Positions 8,389 to 16,172 of a DNA stretch of 64,000 nucleotides are shown in pieces. A program made the position numbers and the translations under genes. Within the stretch, counting starts at the first letter, position 1. Every line of letters begins with the position of its first letter. Source of the DNA: an uncultured Clostridia bacterium. GTDB lineage: Bacteria; Bacillota; Clostridia; Christensenellales; CAG-917. The stretch is taken from assembly GCA_949286725.1 (NCBI GenBank), contig CASECZ010000001.1:62001-126000 (forward strand), in the 5' to 3' direction. The notes below the pieces were generated by a model. It was not told the DNA's origin, did not search any database, and saw only the letters and a list, made by a program, of their open reading frames with translations.

Positions 8389-9021
8389 TTACTTTTCGCC
8401 GCGCAGTTTCGCGCCGCAGTACTGACAGTATTTGGACGAAGAATTCTCGACGGGCGCTCCGCAGGAAGAACAGAATGCGGGCGACGATTTTTCGCGCAAT
8501 ATCTCCACCAGCGCGGTATTGGGCATAGCAACCGCGATATACGCGTCGTACGCCGCCGTTGCGTCTTCGTCGGACATGGCAAGCGACTTTTTCGCCACGA
8601 CCACGTCGGCAACGACTTCGTAGTCGGAAAGCAGCCCGACTTCGATGCATTTTTTTACAACGGCAACGGTAGAAGCCGCGTTGCCCTCTCCCGCGGTCGG
8701 ATTAAGCGACAGAATGACCGTGTGGTCTGCGTTTTCAATTTTGTCGAGCAAAGCGATGAGCCCGCCCATTCTCGCGCGCTTGGACGCAAACGTCGAAAAC
8801 ATCACCATTGCGACGAGAAACAGCCCGAAAGGAATGGCGATATACGCCATGCTGACTTCGCCGAAAGTGGCAACGGCGGAAAAACCTATCGCGGCGAAAC
8901 TGACGAAAGCGGCGACGAATGTTGCAATGCATACGCCCATTGCAATGCCGAGGCGTTTGTATTTTTTTCTTGCATCGGGAGTGACCTGATTCGGAGTCGG
9001 GGGTGATAACAATACTGCCAT
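8389..9021 (-). CDS. Membrane protein with C-terminal zinc ribbon, function unknown
   Basis: I do not recognise this 210-residue protein as a named family. It has a polar N-terminus, two membrane segments at about residues 30-55 and 62-82, a cytosolic part with several VVV/AVV strands, and a C-terminal zinc ribbon CSSCGAPVENSSSKYCQYCGAK (read in parts; two CxxC pairs). Zinc-ribbon ends like this are common in small Gram-positive membrane proteins. The ATG at 9021 follows GAGG with suitable spacing; an upstream extension to 9072 would run through its promoter. It is divergent from the XRE regulator at 9117 and shares promoter DNA with it, which suggests, without proving, common control. Confidence 0.8.
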   Translation of the reverse strand: MAVLLSPPTPNQVTPDARKKYKRLGIAMGVCIATFVAAFVSFAAIGFSAVATFGEVSMAYIAIPFGLFLVAMVMFSTFASKRARMGGLIALLDKIENADHTVILSLNPTAGEGNAASTVAVVKKCIEVGLLSDYEVVADVVVAKKSLAMSDEDATAAYDAYIAVAMPNTALVEILREKSSPAFCSSCGAPVENSSSKYCQYCGAKLRGEK

Positions 9022-9038
9022 AACAACCTCTTTTCGAC

Positions 9039-9067
9039 ATTTTATCATCTTTGCCGCCTTGACGCAA
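9039..9067 (-). promoter_or_regulatory. Minus-strand promoter for the zinc-ribbon gene, overlapping the divergent promoter
   Basis: TTGCGT (9067-9062) and TAAAAT (9044-9039) are separated by 17 bases. The -35 box lies on the reverse of the TTGACGCAA stretch that also holds the -35 box of the plus-strand regulator promoter, so the two RNA polymerases cannot bind together. Confidence 0.6.
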
Positions 9068-9087
9068 CTCAATTCGGATTATATAAT
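9059..9087 (+). promoter_or_regulatory. Promoter of the XRE regulator gene
   Basis: TTGACG (9059-9064), 17 bases, TATAAT (9082-9087). The inverted repeat CCCC-AA-GGGG at 9090-9099 sits at the expected transcription start and is a possible operator or 5' hairpin. Confidence 0.8.
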
Positions 9088-9116
9088 ATCCCCAAGGGGC
9101 TAAACACGGAGGCATT

Positions 9117-9335
9117 ATGCAACAGATACAGGTACAGGTGGCAAGCCGCATAAAAGAACTGATGCGCGAATACAACCTCAATCAGGTGGGACTGGCGGAG
9201 AAAATCGGGCTTCGACAAAACACTATAAGCGCGTGGTTGCTCGGCAAAAAGGAACCGAGCATCCGAAGTCTGTGGTTGCTTGCGGACTTTTTCAATACGG
9301 ACATCGACTACATCGTCGGGCGTAAAGACTATTGA
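9117..9335 (+). CDS. XRE-family helix-turn-helix regulator
   Basis: A 72-residue protein that is almost entirely one Cro/C1-type helix-turn-helix domain: RIKELMREYNLNQVGLAEKIG, then the recognition helix around RQNTISAWLLGKKEPS, then LWLLADFFNTDIDYIVGRKDY, all in canonical spacing. It has no extra sensing domain. GGAGG lies 5 bases before the ATG. The gene is divergent from the zinc-ribbon membrane protein gene with overlapping promoters, so autoregulation plus control of that neighbour is a reasonable inference. Confidence 0.9.
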   Translation: MQQIQVQVASRIKELMREYNLNQVGLAEKIGLRQNTISAWLLGKKEPSIRSLWLLADFFNTDIDYIVGRKDY

Positions 9336-9381
9336 CGTCACGCACGTTTTCGTCGTTGTTTTCGATTTTCGGACGAAAAAC

Positions 9382-9416
9382 AAAAAAAAAAGACGGGGCG
9401 CACTCCCCGTCTTTCA
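9382..9416. terminator. Bidirectional terminator between the regulator and the permease gene
   Basis: An 8-bp stem AGACGGGG / CCCCGTCT with loop CGCACT lies between the convergent genes. On the minus strand it is followed by ten U residues, on the plus strand by UUCAUUUU. Confidence 0.9.
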
Positions 9417-9418
9417 TT

Positions 9419-10621
9419 TTATCGATAGATGAAGAAACAACAAAGCAGCAGCACGCCCAGGAAGAAGAAACTTAGCCCGTGATAGACAATCAGATACTTC
9501 CCTGCCTTTTTGGGCTCTATCGCGCAGAACTGTTTGAAGGTTATGAGGCTTGCAAGCGAGGATATCAGCGTTCCGCACCCGCCTATGTTCACGGCAACGA
9601 GCAAGGGCGCATAGTTGTCCGTAAAGCCCGACAGCAAAATTGCCGACGGCACGTTGCTTATGAACTGGCAACACAGGGCACCGGTCACAAGCGTGTTTTT
9701 CTCCAACAGGTTGCCGAAAAACTCGCGTACGGCGGGAATTCGAGCAAGATTGCCGGAAAATACGAAAAACATCATAAAGGTGAGCAACAGCGCGTAGTCA
9801 ACGTCGCGAAGTGCCTTTCTGTCCATCACAAGCAACAGAGGTACCACGACTATGAGCCCTGACCAGAACGGCACCGCACGAAATACTATCGCTATGGCGT
9901 AAGCGAACATAACAAAGTACACAAGCGCCTTTTTCCAGTTCAGTTTCGCGATATTCTTTTCCGTTTCTTCGAGAGGTTCTTTTTTTACGAACAGACAGCA
10001 CAACGCAATCAGCACGAGCGAAATCGCCGTCGGTATCGCCATAATTTTGAAAAACTCCCCCGTCGGAATGTCGAAATTGTTGTAAAGATACAGGTTCTGC
10101 GGATTGCCGAACGGTGTTATCATACCGCCCAGGTTCGCCGCGATTGTCTGCATAACGAACGTAAACGGCATATATTTATGCTTGTCTTCCGCGGCAAGCA
10201 CGAACATTCCGAGCGGCAAAAAGGTTATCAGCGCCATATCGTTGGCAATCAGCATAGACGCGATATAAGTTATGAACACGAGCGCAGTCACGGACGCGCG
10301 CGTTGTTTTGAACACTTTAATTATGTTGTGCGCGAGAATACGGAAAAACATTATGTTCCGAAGCGCGGCGACAACCGCCAGCATACAGAACAGACTGACC
10401 AGCGTTTTCCAGTCGAAATAGTCGGCGTAAGCGGCGTCGGGCGGAACGAAAACGCAGGAAATCGCGGCGGCAACCGTCGCCACAATCAAAACGACATTCT
10501 TTTTACAGAATGCCGCAATATCGCTTAATACTTTGTGCGCCGAACGGTATTTGTCGGGTCTGCGTTCGTGCTGCGGAACGAGAACGACGGTGGTCGACGG
10601 CGTAAGATGAACGGTATCCAT
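9419..10621 (-). CDS. SLC13/ArsB-like ion transporter superfamily permease
   Basis: The 400-residue protein has about ten hydrophobic segments. IASMLIANDMALITFLPL near residue 145 and FISNVPSAILLSGFTDNYAPLL near 325 (both read in parts) resemble the paired re-entrant motifs of the ion transporter superfamily (citrate/SLC13, ArsB, NhaD groups). The substrate cannot be told from sequence. I chose the ATG at 10621 because it follows AGGAG and lies downstream of a good promoter; the longer frame to 10753 would start upstream of that promoter. Single-gene unit with its own terminator. Confidence 0.82.
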   Translation of the reverse strand: MDTVHLTPSTTVVLVPQHERRPDKYRSAHKVLSDIAAFCKKNVVLIVATVAAAISCVFVPPDAAYADYFDWKTLVSLFCMLAVVAALRNIMFFRILAHNIIKVFKTTRASVTALVFITYIASMLIANDMALITFLPLGMFVLAAEDKHKYMPFTFVMQTIAANLGGMITPFGNPQNLYLYNNFDIPTGEFFKIMAIPTAISLVLIALCCLFVKKEPLEETEKNIAKLNWKKALVYFVMFAYAIAIVFRAVPFWSGLIVVVPLLLVMDRKALRDVDYALLLTFMMFFVFSGNLARIPAVREFFGNLLEKNTLVTGALCCQFISNVPSAILLSGFTDNYAPLLVAVNIGGCGTLISSLASLITFKQFCAIEPKKAGKYLIVYHGLSFFFLGVLLLCCFFIYR

Positions 10622-10640
10622 ATCTCCTGCCCAACGAAGG

Positions 10641-10669
10641 ATTTTAGCACCCTGCACAACCTTCGTCAA
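10641..10669 (-). promoter_or_regulatory. Promoter of the permease gene with flanking inverted repeat
   Basis: TTGACG (10669-10664), 17 bases, TAAAAT (10646-10641). An inverted repeat, ACGAAGG and CCTTCGT, brackets the -10 box (10634-10640 and 10660-10666), a possible operator. Confidence 0.7.
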
Positions 10670-10750
10670 CCGAATTGAATGCAGATTTTCACAGCTACAT
10701 AAAACCTCGCTTCCAATACTATTCCGAAGCAGCATTTTTTGTGCGCGAAA

Positions 10751-10778
10751 CAAAAACGCGCCCCCGTAAAGGGGCGCG
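10751..10778 (-). terminator. Terminator of the amidohydrolase-hydrolase operon
   Basis: An 8-bp GC stem (CGCGCCCC / GGGGCGCG) with a 6-base loop is followed on the minus strand by UUUUUGUUU. Confidence 0.9.
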
Positions 10779-10803
10779 CCTTAAACTTCCTACGGTATGC
10801 CGA

Positions 10804-11766
10804 TTATCCAATGGCTTCTTTTAGGGCGGCAAGCACTTCCCGCCCCCATTTTTCGCTCTCTTCCTTTATGGGCGAATGCGCGGATTCTTCGAACCATATC
10901 CACTTTTTGAAGGGCGCGTCAAGGGCGTCGAACCACTCCCGTGCAACCGACGACGGCGTATTGTAGTCGTGTCTGCCCTGCGTAATGATTACGGGCACCT
11001 TCAGTTGTTTTATGTCCTCGTCGAATTTCACGCCGATTACGTCCTTCCACATCACGTCGGAAAGGTAAAGCGCGCCTTTTGCATAGCCGATTATCTCGCC
11101 GAGGTTATATTCCTTGGATTTCAAAAGCGGAATGAGCAAAGATCCCACAAGCCCCTTGCGCTCCTTATAACTCTCTCCGCCGTACTTGCAAAGACAATCG
11201 CGTTGCGCCATCATGGCTTTTCTTGTCGGATATACCCCGTTTACGGGCGCGTTGCCTTCCAGCATTTTCATTCCGCGTTTGTCGTTGAGCCGTTGCGCTT
11301 CGCGCACGCAGAACGCATAGGACTCCGCTTCGTTCTTCGTCCCGTTGACAAGTTGTCCCTGCCCGATATAAGCCGCGACTTTGTCGGGATACCGATACGC
11401 AGCCAGCGTTCCTATCAGCGTACCCCAGCTGTGCCCCGCAAGAATCACCTTTTCCACGCCGAATTTACCTGTCAGATATTCCAGCATGAATTCCACGTCG
11501 TCCACAAACTGCTCCACCGTGGGTATGTAATCGCGGATTTCGGGACGATAACTTTTTCCGGAACCGCGCTGGTCCCAGCACACCATCGTGTACTCTTCCG
11601 CAAGCGCGGATTGTTTTTCAAGCACCCAATGTCTGTCGCACACTCCCGGACCGCCGTGCAGGAAGAGTATCACTGGCAAACCTTTCCTTCGTGCGCGAAC
11701 GCGAATATTCTGCACGTCGTCGTTGACGACAATATTTTCGCTGTAATCGAGCTCGTATTTTTCCAT
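10804..11766 (-). CDS. Alpha/beta-hydrolase, proline iminopeptidase-like (S33)
   Basis: The 320-residue protein has the S33 order of motifs: oxyanion HGGPG near residue 38, WDQRGSGKS near 64, nucleophile elbow GHSWG near 109 (Ser), the acid Asp in GRHDYNTP near 272 and His in ESAHSP near 300. S33 enzymes remove N-terminal residues, often proline, from small peptides; related hydrolases act on other small esters or amides, so the substrate is open. The ATG follows GAGGGAG and lies 1 base after the amidohydrolase stop, so both are made from one mRNA and may process the same small molecule or dipeptide. Confidence 0.88.
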   Translation of the reverse strand: MEKYELDYSENIVVNDDVQNIRVRARRKGLPVILFLHGGPGVCDRHWVLEKQSALAEEYTMVCWDQRGSGKSYRPEIRDYIPTVEQFVDDVEFMLEYLTGKFGVEKVILAGHSWGTLIGTLAAYRYPDKVAAYIGQGQLVNGTKNEAESYAFCVREAQRLNDKRGMKMLEGNAPVNGVYPTRKAMMAQRDCLCKYGGESYKERKGLVGSLLIPLLKSKEYNLGEIIGYAKGALYLSDVMWKDVIGVKFDEDIKQLKVPVIITQGRHDYNTPSSVAREWFDALDAPFKKWIWFEESAHSPIKEESEKWGREVLAALKEAIG

Positions 11767-11767
11767 A

Positions 11768-13072
11768 TCACAGCTCCCTCATTATTTGGTCGAGTTCCTC
11801 TTTTATCATCGCGTTGCGTTTGATTTTGGGATTGCGTATTACGCGTCCCGACGCAACAACGGTTCGTATTTCGCCGAGTGCGGTCAAATCGTCGACGGGA
11901 TTGCGGTCGGTGAACACTATGTCCGCGCACTTGCCCTCTTTCAGCGACCCTGTAACTCCGCCCAGTCCCAAAATTTTCGCATTGCCGATTGTCGCAACGG
12001 AAAGTGCCTGCTCGGGAGTAAAACCGCCCACTTTGTGAAAGTAAACCACTTCACGCCAGAAATCATATTGCGTACAGAAAGGACAAGACGAATCCGTGCC
12101 CATTCCGACCGCGATACCTTCGGCATACGCCTGACGACTGCTGTCGCGCATTCCTTCGAGAACTATTTGCGAATTGTACGTGCTGTCCTCGTTAAGTTTG
12201 GTAATTTCTGGAGAAAGTTTGCAGTAAGGCAATGCGGGAGAATAAGTGGTGACAAACGCGCCTTTGCGTGCCTTCATCGCCTTGACCGCTTCCCCGCTCA
12301 TAAGCGCGCCGTGCTCTATCGTATCGACGCCGTTCAGCGCCGCTACTTCGACGCCTTGTCTGCTCTCGACGTGCGCCGCAACAATCTTTCCGTGGGCGTG
12401 CGCGCGGTCGCAAACGGCTTTGACTTGTTCCGCCGACATTTTCAATTCGCCGGGTTCACCGCGTCGTTTTGCGTCCATAACGCCCCCTGTTACGCAAATT
12501 TTGATGAAATCCGCGCCCGCGCCGACGTTGACGTCCACCAGTTTTTCAAGTTCTTTCGGGTCATCGGCATACACGGCGAAAGTTCCCGCACCGTGACCAC
12601 CCGTAACCGTGATTGCGGGTCCCGATACCAGCATCTTCAATCCGCGTGCACTGCCCTTTCCGCGCGCCGTCTTGCGTTTGAGCGCGATATCGGAATTGCA
12701 GAAATCACCTACGGCTCGCAGCGTAGTCACGCCCGAGTAAAGCTGATTTTTTGCGGCGCTTTGTACAAGCAGTCCGAGCACGGCTTTTCCGAGCGGAGTA
12801 TGCACGAATTTCAGTACTGCCGTCTGAGCTTTGCCGCCTGCAAGAATTTTGCTCGGCGCGCCCGTACCGAAAAGGTGAACGTGCATATTTACAAGTCCGG
12901 GTGCGGCGTATGCGCCCTTCATATCTTCGACTTTCCAACCCTGTGGCACCATGCCGTGCGGACATATCTTTGCGATTTTCCCGTCCTCAACGTAAATATC
13001 GCAATCGGGCATCACCCTGCACCCCTCTTCAACGTCGATCACATTGCAATCCGTAAAAACAATTCTCACCAC
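11768..13072 (-). CDS. Metal-dependent amidohydrolase (imidazolonepropionase / Xaa-Pro dipeptidase-like)
   Basis: The 434-residue protein carries the amidohydrolase-superfamily metal residues: HVH in VNMHVHLFG near residue 65, the Lys in DFIKICVTGG near 193, His in IVAAHVES near 230, His in DTIEHG near 252, and Asp in GMGTDSS near 325. The C-terminal GKCADIVFTDRNP is the usual closing beta-sandwich. This subgroup contains cytosolic peptidases that hydrolyse N-acyl or prolyl dipeptides, consistent with the partner hydrolase. The start is a GTG directly after GGAGGCTT. It heads a two-gene operon with its own promoter. Confidence 0.88.
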   Translation of the reverse strand: MVRIVFTDCNVIDVEEGCRVMPDCDIYVEDGKIAKICPHGMVPQGWKVEDMKGAYAAPGLVNMHVHLFGTGAPSKILAGGKAQTAVLKFVHTPLGKAVLGLLVQSAAKNQLYSGVTTLRAVGDFCNSDIALKRKTARGKGSARGLKMLVSGPAITVTGGHGAGTFAVYADDPKELEKLVDVNVGAGADFIKICVTGGVMDAKRRGEPGELKMSAEQVKAVCDRAHAHGKIVAAHVESRQGVEVAALNGVDTIEHGALMSGEAVKAMKARKGAFVTTYSPALPYCKLSPEITKLNEDSTYNSQIVLEGMRDSSRQAYAEGIAVGMGTDSSCPFCTQYDFWREVVYFHKVGGFTPEQALSVATIGNAKILGLGGVTGSLKEGKCADIVFTDRNPVDDLTALGEIRTVVASGRVIRNPKIKRNAMIKEELDQIMREL

Positions 13073-13113
13073 AAGCCTCCGAAAATCAGGAAAACGAGTT
13101 TTTTGGTGTAAAT

Positions 13114-13142
13114 ATTATAAAATGCCGAATTTTGTTTTGCAA
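13114..13142 (-). promoter_or_regulatory. Promoter of the amidohydrolase operon
   Basis: TTGCAA (13142-13137), 17 bases, TATAAT (13119-13114), about 40 bases before the GTG start. Confidence 0.75.
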
Positions 13143-13325
13143 GATATACTTATAAATATTTTATTGCCTTCGTAGATTGCGACCCTCAACTAAACTTGCC
13201 TATTTTGCGGTATCAGCTAGCGGAGCGCGGACTTGTCCGCATCGGGCGGAGCGTTCAGTGTGACCGTCACAAGTTCGGCACGCAGTGCGCGGCGCTCTGC
13301 ACCGCGGAGGGCTGTTCGTTCCACG
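13143..13325. other. Intergenic stretch with short GC-rich palindromes, no gene
   Basis: No convincing coding frame was seen. The left third is AT-rich. The right part holds a 6-bp hairpin GCGGAC-TT-GTCCGC (13227-13240), the dyad TGTGAC-C-GTCACA (13259-13271), and two CGGAGCG copies. It could be a decayed element or an unrecognised RNA; there is no promoter evidence. Confidence 0.4.
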
Positions 13326-13351
13326 AAAAAACCCGCCGTATCAGCGGGTTT
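13326..13351 (-). terminator. Terminator after tRNA-Val
   Basis: ACCCGC / GCGGGT stem with a 7-base loop, then six U residues on the minus strand, beginning at the CCA end of the tRNA. Confidence 0.9.
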
Positions 13352-13428
13352 TGGTGGGGACAACAGGACTCGAACCTGTGACCTCTTGTATGTGAAACAA
13401 GCGCTCTAACCAACTGGGCTATGCCCCC
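13352..13428 (-). tRNA. tRNA-Val (anticodon CAC)
   Basis: The 77-base sequence folds as a full cloverleaf: acceptor GGGGGCA / TGTCCCC, anticodon stem CTTGT / ACAAG with loop TTCACAT (anticodon CAC), T-arm with GGTTCGAGTCC, and an encoded CCA. It starts 23 bases after the rpsU stop with no promoter between, so it is probably cut from an rpsU-tRNA transcript. A perfect 7-bp hairpin AAGGAGA-GCAT-TCTCCTT lies between them (13431-13448). Confidence 0.95.
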
Positions 13429-13451
13429 GTAAGGAGAATGCTCTCCTTATT

Positions 13452-13631
13452 TCAGTTTTTGTACGCTCTTTTACGAGCGGCTTCTGCCTTTTTCTTTCTC
13501 TTGACGCTGGGCTTCTCGTAAGCCTCTTTTTTGCGGAGGTCGCCGATGATGCCGTCGCGGGCGCACTTTCTCTTGAAACGACGGATTGCGTTGTCGAGAG
13601 ACTCGTTTTCACCAACTCTGACTGTTGACAT
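13452..13631 (-). CDS. rpsU: 30S ribosomal protein S21
   Basis: The 59-residue basic protein has the S21 start [23 protein letters not shown] and the Lys/Arg-rich C-terminus. Two ATG codons lie 6 bases apart (13637 and 13631). The ribosome binding site AAAGGAGGTGA abuts the first, leaving it no spacing, and lies 6 bases before the second, which also matches the family N-terminus; I therefore use 13631. S21 is a late-binding small-subunit protein affecting initiation. tRNA-Val lies immediately downstream. Confidence 0.95.
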   Translation of the reverse strand: MSTVRVGENESLDNAIRRFKRKCARDGIIGDLRKKEAYEKPSVKRKKKAEAARKRAYKN

Positions 13632-13666
13632 TGACATTCACCTCCTTTTGGTCGCAAGTGATATTT

Positions 13667-13694
13667 ATTATACACATTGCACGGTATTTGTCAA
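13667..13694 (-). promoter_or_regulatory. Promoter of rpsU and tRNA-Val
   Basis: TTGACA (13694-13689), 16 bases, TATAAT (13672-13667), about 35 bases before the rpsU start. Confidence 0.85.
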
Positions 13695-13768
13695 GGAAAA
13701 GCGCGATGAAATGCGCTCCGTTTTCCGAAAAATACTTTTGCGGTGCACGGTAGGAAAAAACCGTCTTG

Positions 13769-14110
13769 TCAGCACATTTTGTCGGCGAGTTTTTTGCCGC
13801 CGAGAATATGGATATGCAGGTGTTCGACGGACTGACAGGCATCCGCGCCTTTGTTGGACACAAGACGGAAACCGCCTTCCAAACCGAACCCGTCGGCGAG
13901 GGCGGAAAGTTTTTTGAGGCAACGACCGAGAATTTGCGCCTGCTCGTCGGTCATTTCCATAATATTGGCAAAATGCTGTTTGGGGAGCAGGAGCAGGTGG
14001 ACGGGAGCCTGCGGCGCGACGTCCTTTATGATGACCATATCGTCGTCCTCATAGAGTTTGACGGACGGAATTTCGCCTTTGATTATCTTGCAGAAAATAC
14101 AATCGCTCAT
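13769..14110 (-). CDS. HIT-family (HINT-type) nucleotide-binding protein
   Basis: The 113-residue protein has CIFCKIIKGEIPS at the N-terminus with the CxxC pair, and the histidine triad in VEHLHIHILGGK near residue 98. HINT proteins hydrolyse AMP-linked phosphoramidates. Length and start (ATG at 14110 after GGAGGTATC) are standard; the open frame upstream to 14284 overlaps mtaB and is not needed. It has its own promoter downstream of the heat-shock operon. Confidence 0.93.
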   Translation of the reverse strand: MSDCIFCKIIKGEIPSVKLYEDDDMVIIKDVAPQAPVHLLLLPKQHFANIMEMTDEQAQILGRCLKKLSALADGFGLEGGFRLVSNKGADACQSVEHLHIHILGGKKLADKMC

Positions 14111-14129
14111 ATGATACCTCCGAGTGATA

Positions 14130-14158
14130 ATGATACTACCCTGCCGCCGTTCGGTCAA
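14130..14158 (-). promoter_or_regulatory. Promoter of the HIT-family gene
   Basis: TTGACC (14158-14153), 17 bases, TATCAT (14135-14130), in the 62-base gap after mtaB. Confidence 0.75.
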
Positions 14159-14172
14159 GCCGTACGACGTAA

Positions 14173-15456
14173 TTATACGCGTACGCCGTCGTGATACAAG
14201 GCGGTTGGCACGACTTCGGCAAGCGTGTTGTGCGCGCCGTAGGAACTGTACACCCTGACGTATTCGGGCGTATGTCCGCACCACATTCCGTCCTCTCTGG
14301 TTTCGAAGAGTACTTCGGTGGGTTTTCCGATGACCGACATAAGATAAGCGGTGTGCAACTCCTGTTTGAGAGCGGACATTCTGCGCTGACGTTCGCCTAC
14401 TACGTCGGCGGGAAGTACGGGCAACTTGCCCGCAACCGTACCTTTACGCGACGAATACGGGAAAACGTGCATATCCGCAAACGCGATTTCGCGGCAGAAA
14501 TTCAAACTGTTTTCAAAAGCCTCTTCGCTTTCGGTGGGATAGCCGACGATGACGTCGGTCGTCACTGCGGCGTGCGGGAAATATTCGCGTATCAGCGCCA
14601 CTTTTTCGGCGAATTCCGCCGTTTTGTAATGGCGGTTCATGTTGGCAAGAACTCCGTCGTCGCCGCTCTGCAATGAAAGATGAAAATGCGGACAGAACTT
14701 TTTGAGTCCTTTTGCCGCCGCGAGGAATTCTCTGTCGATAACTCCCGCTTCGAGCGAGCCGAGGCGAATGCGCAAACCGCAATTCTGCAAGGCGATAAGC
14801 AGATTGGTAAGCGAGGTTCCGATATCCTTTCCATACGCCGAAAGGTTTATGCCCGTAAGCACGACTTCGTTTGCCGTAAGCGCGGCGTCGTTGATTTCGG
14901 CAAGCACTCCGCTCATACTGCGCGACCTGCTCCGCCCTCTTAGATACGGAACTATGCAATAGGCGCAGAAGTTGTTGCAGCCGTCCTGGATTTTGACGAA
15001 ATGGCGCGTGCGCGAGGTCTGAATTCTGCGGGTTTCCTCATAAACCGACGAAGTGGAAAAATCGGGCGTGACTATTTTGTCGAAATAGCCGTCGTCACAG
15101 CCGTCGGCATACTTTGCGGCAAGTTCTTCCGCAAGTTTTATCTTGCCTTTCGTACCCGAAATGAATTTCACGTTGTCGCGTGCAAACTGGCTGAAATTGT
15201 TTTGAGAAGCGCAACCGCACACGTATATCTCAGCATCGGGATTGACTTTGAGAATTTTGCCGACCGCCTGTCGGGATTTTCTTTCCGCTTCCGCCGTGAC
15301 GGCGCATGTATTGACTATGTAAACGTCGGCATAGTCGGACCCGCCGCAGACTTCGAGACCGCGGTCGGCAAGCAACGCGGTGACCGCGTCGGAGTCGTAC
15401 TGATTCACCTTGCAACCCAGGGTCACAACGGCAATGCGTGGTTTGTTATTCGTCAT
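14173..15456 (-). CDS. mtaB: tRNA t6A37 methylthiotransferase
   Basis: MtaB converts t6A37 to ms2t6A37 in tRNAs reading ANN codons. The order is N-terminal UPF0004 domain with IAVVTLGCKVNQYDS (Cys near residue 14), NTCAVTAEAERKSRQ near 49 and VCGCASQ near 84; the radical-SAM CNNFCAYCIVPY (CxxxCxxC) near 153; and a C-terminal TRAM region ending VRVYSSYGAHNTLAEVVPT. The full 427 residues are present. It overlaps rsmE by 11 bases and is the last gene of the hrcA operon. Confidence 0.94.
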   Translation of the reverse strand: MTNNKPRIAVVTLGCKVNQYDSDAVTALLADRGLEVCGGSDYADVYIVNTCAVTAEAERKSRQAVGKILKVNPDAEIYVCGCASQNNFSQFARDNVKFISGTKGKIKLAEELAAKYADGCDDGYFDKIVTPDFSTSSVYEETRRIQTSRTRHFVKIQDGCNNFCAYCIVPYLRGRSRSRSMSGVLAEINDAALTANEVVLTGINLSAYGKDIGTSLTNLLIALQNCGLRIRLGSLEAGVIDREFLAAAKGLKKFCPHFHLSLQSGDDGVLANMNRHYKTAEFAEKVALIREYFPHAAVTTDVIVGYPTESEEAFENSLNFCREIAFADMHVFPYSSRKGTVAGKLPVLPADVVGERQRRMSALKQELHTAYLMSVIGKPTEVLFETREDGMWCGHTPEYVRVYSSYGAHNTLAEVVPTALYHDGVRV

Positions 15457-16171
15457 AATCGAGTTCTCCGAGTGCGTCGAGAGTAAGCGCGCAAGCGACG
15501 ATATCGGCAGTTTCCGCGCGCAGAATTCTTCTGCCGAGCGTTACGGATACCGCTCCCGCGTTTTTTGCCGCTTCGTGCTCCTCTTCCGTAAAGCCGCCTT
15601 CGCTGCCCACGACAAGTGCGACGTCGTTGCCGTGGAAAGCAACGCTTCTGACAGGATTTTCCCTTTCCTTTTCGTAAGCGAAAAGCACGTCGGAATATTC
15701 CCCGAACCCGGCAGTCATTTTATCGAACGTGACGGGTTCGCACACTTCGCTCACGTACGCCGTGCCGCACTGTTTTGCGGCTTCCAAGGCGATTCGTCTG
15801 CCTCTTTCTACGTTGAATTTCTTTTCGATGGTGTTTGCCGACACGAAAGGAACTATACGCACGACGCCGAGTTCCACGGCTTTCTGTATCACGATATCCG
15901 TTTTCTGATTTTTGAGCAATCCGCAATAAAGCGTAAGCCTTACCTTCCGTCTGTCAACCTTGCGGAGAGCATCGACGTCGAGCACGGCGCAATCCCCCGT
16001 GATTTCGCGCACGGTGCAATCGCGTTCCGTGCCGTCGTCGGCGCAGACAATAACTTTGAACCCCTTTTTGACGCGGAGTACTTTGACCATATGCACAAAC
16101 TCGTCGCCGCGTACGGTGACTGTGTTGCCGTCGATATCGGATGGGGAAACAAAAAAGCGTCTGATTTCCAT
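15446..16171 (-). CDS. rsmE: 16S rRNA (uracil1498-N3)-methyltransferase
   Basis: RsmE methylates U1498 of 16S rRNA. The protein (241 residues) starts MEIRRFFV and has VHMVKVLRVKKG near residue 28, the SPOUT knot signature LVVGSEGGFTEEE near 190 and LGRRILRAETA near 215. It begins 1 base after the prmA stop and overlaps mtaB by 11 bases, as in many Firmicutes heat-shock operons. Confidence 0.95.
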   Translation of the reverse strand: MEIRRFFVSPSDIDGNTVTVRGDEFVHMVKVLRVKKGFKVIVCADDGTERDCTVREITGDCAVLDVDALRKVDRRKVRLTLYCGLLKNQKTDIVIQKAVELGVVRIVPFVSANTIEKKFNVERGRRIALEAAKQCGTAYVSEVCEPVTFDKMTAGFGEYSDVLFAYEKERENPVRSVAFHGNDVALVVGSEGGFTEEEHEAAKNAGAVSVTLGRRILRAETADIVACALTLDALGELDYDE

Positions 16172-16172
16172 A

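Noticed and set aside
13196..13381. 61-codon frame upstream of tRNA-Val
   Set aside because: It runs into the tRNA on the opposite strand and has no initiation signal.
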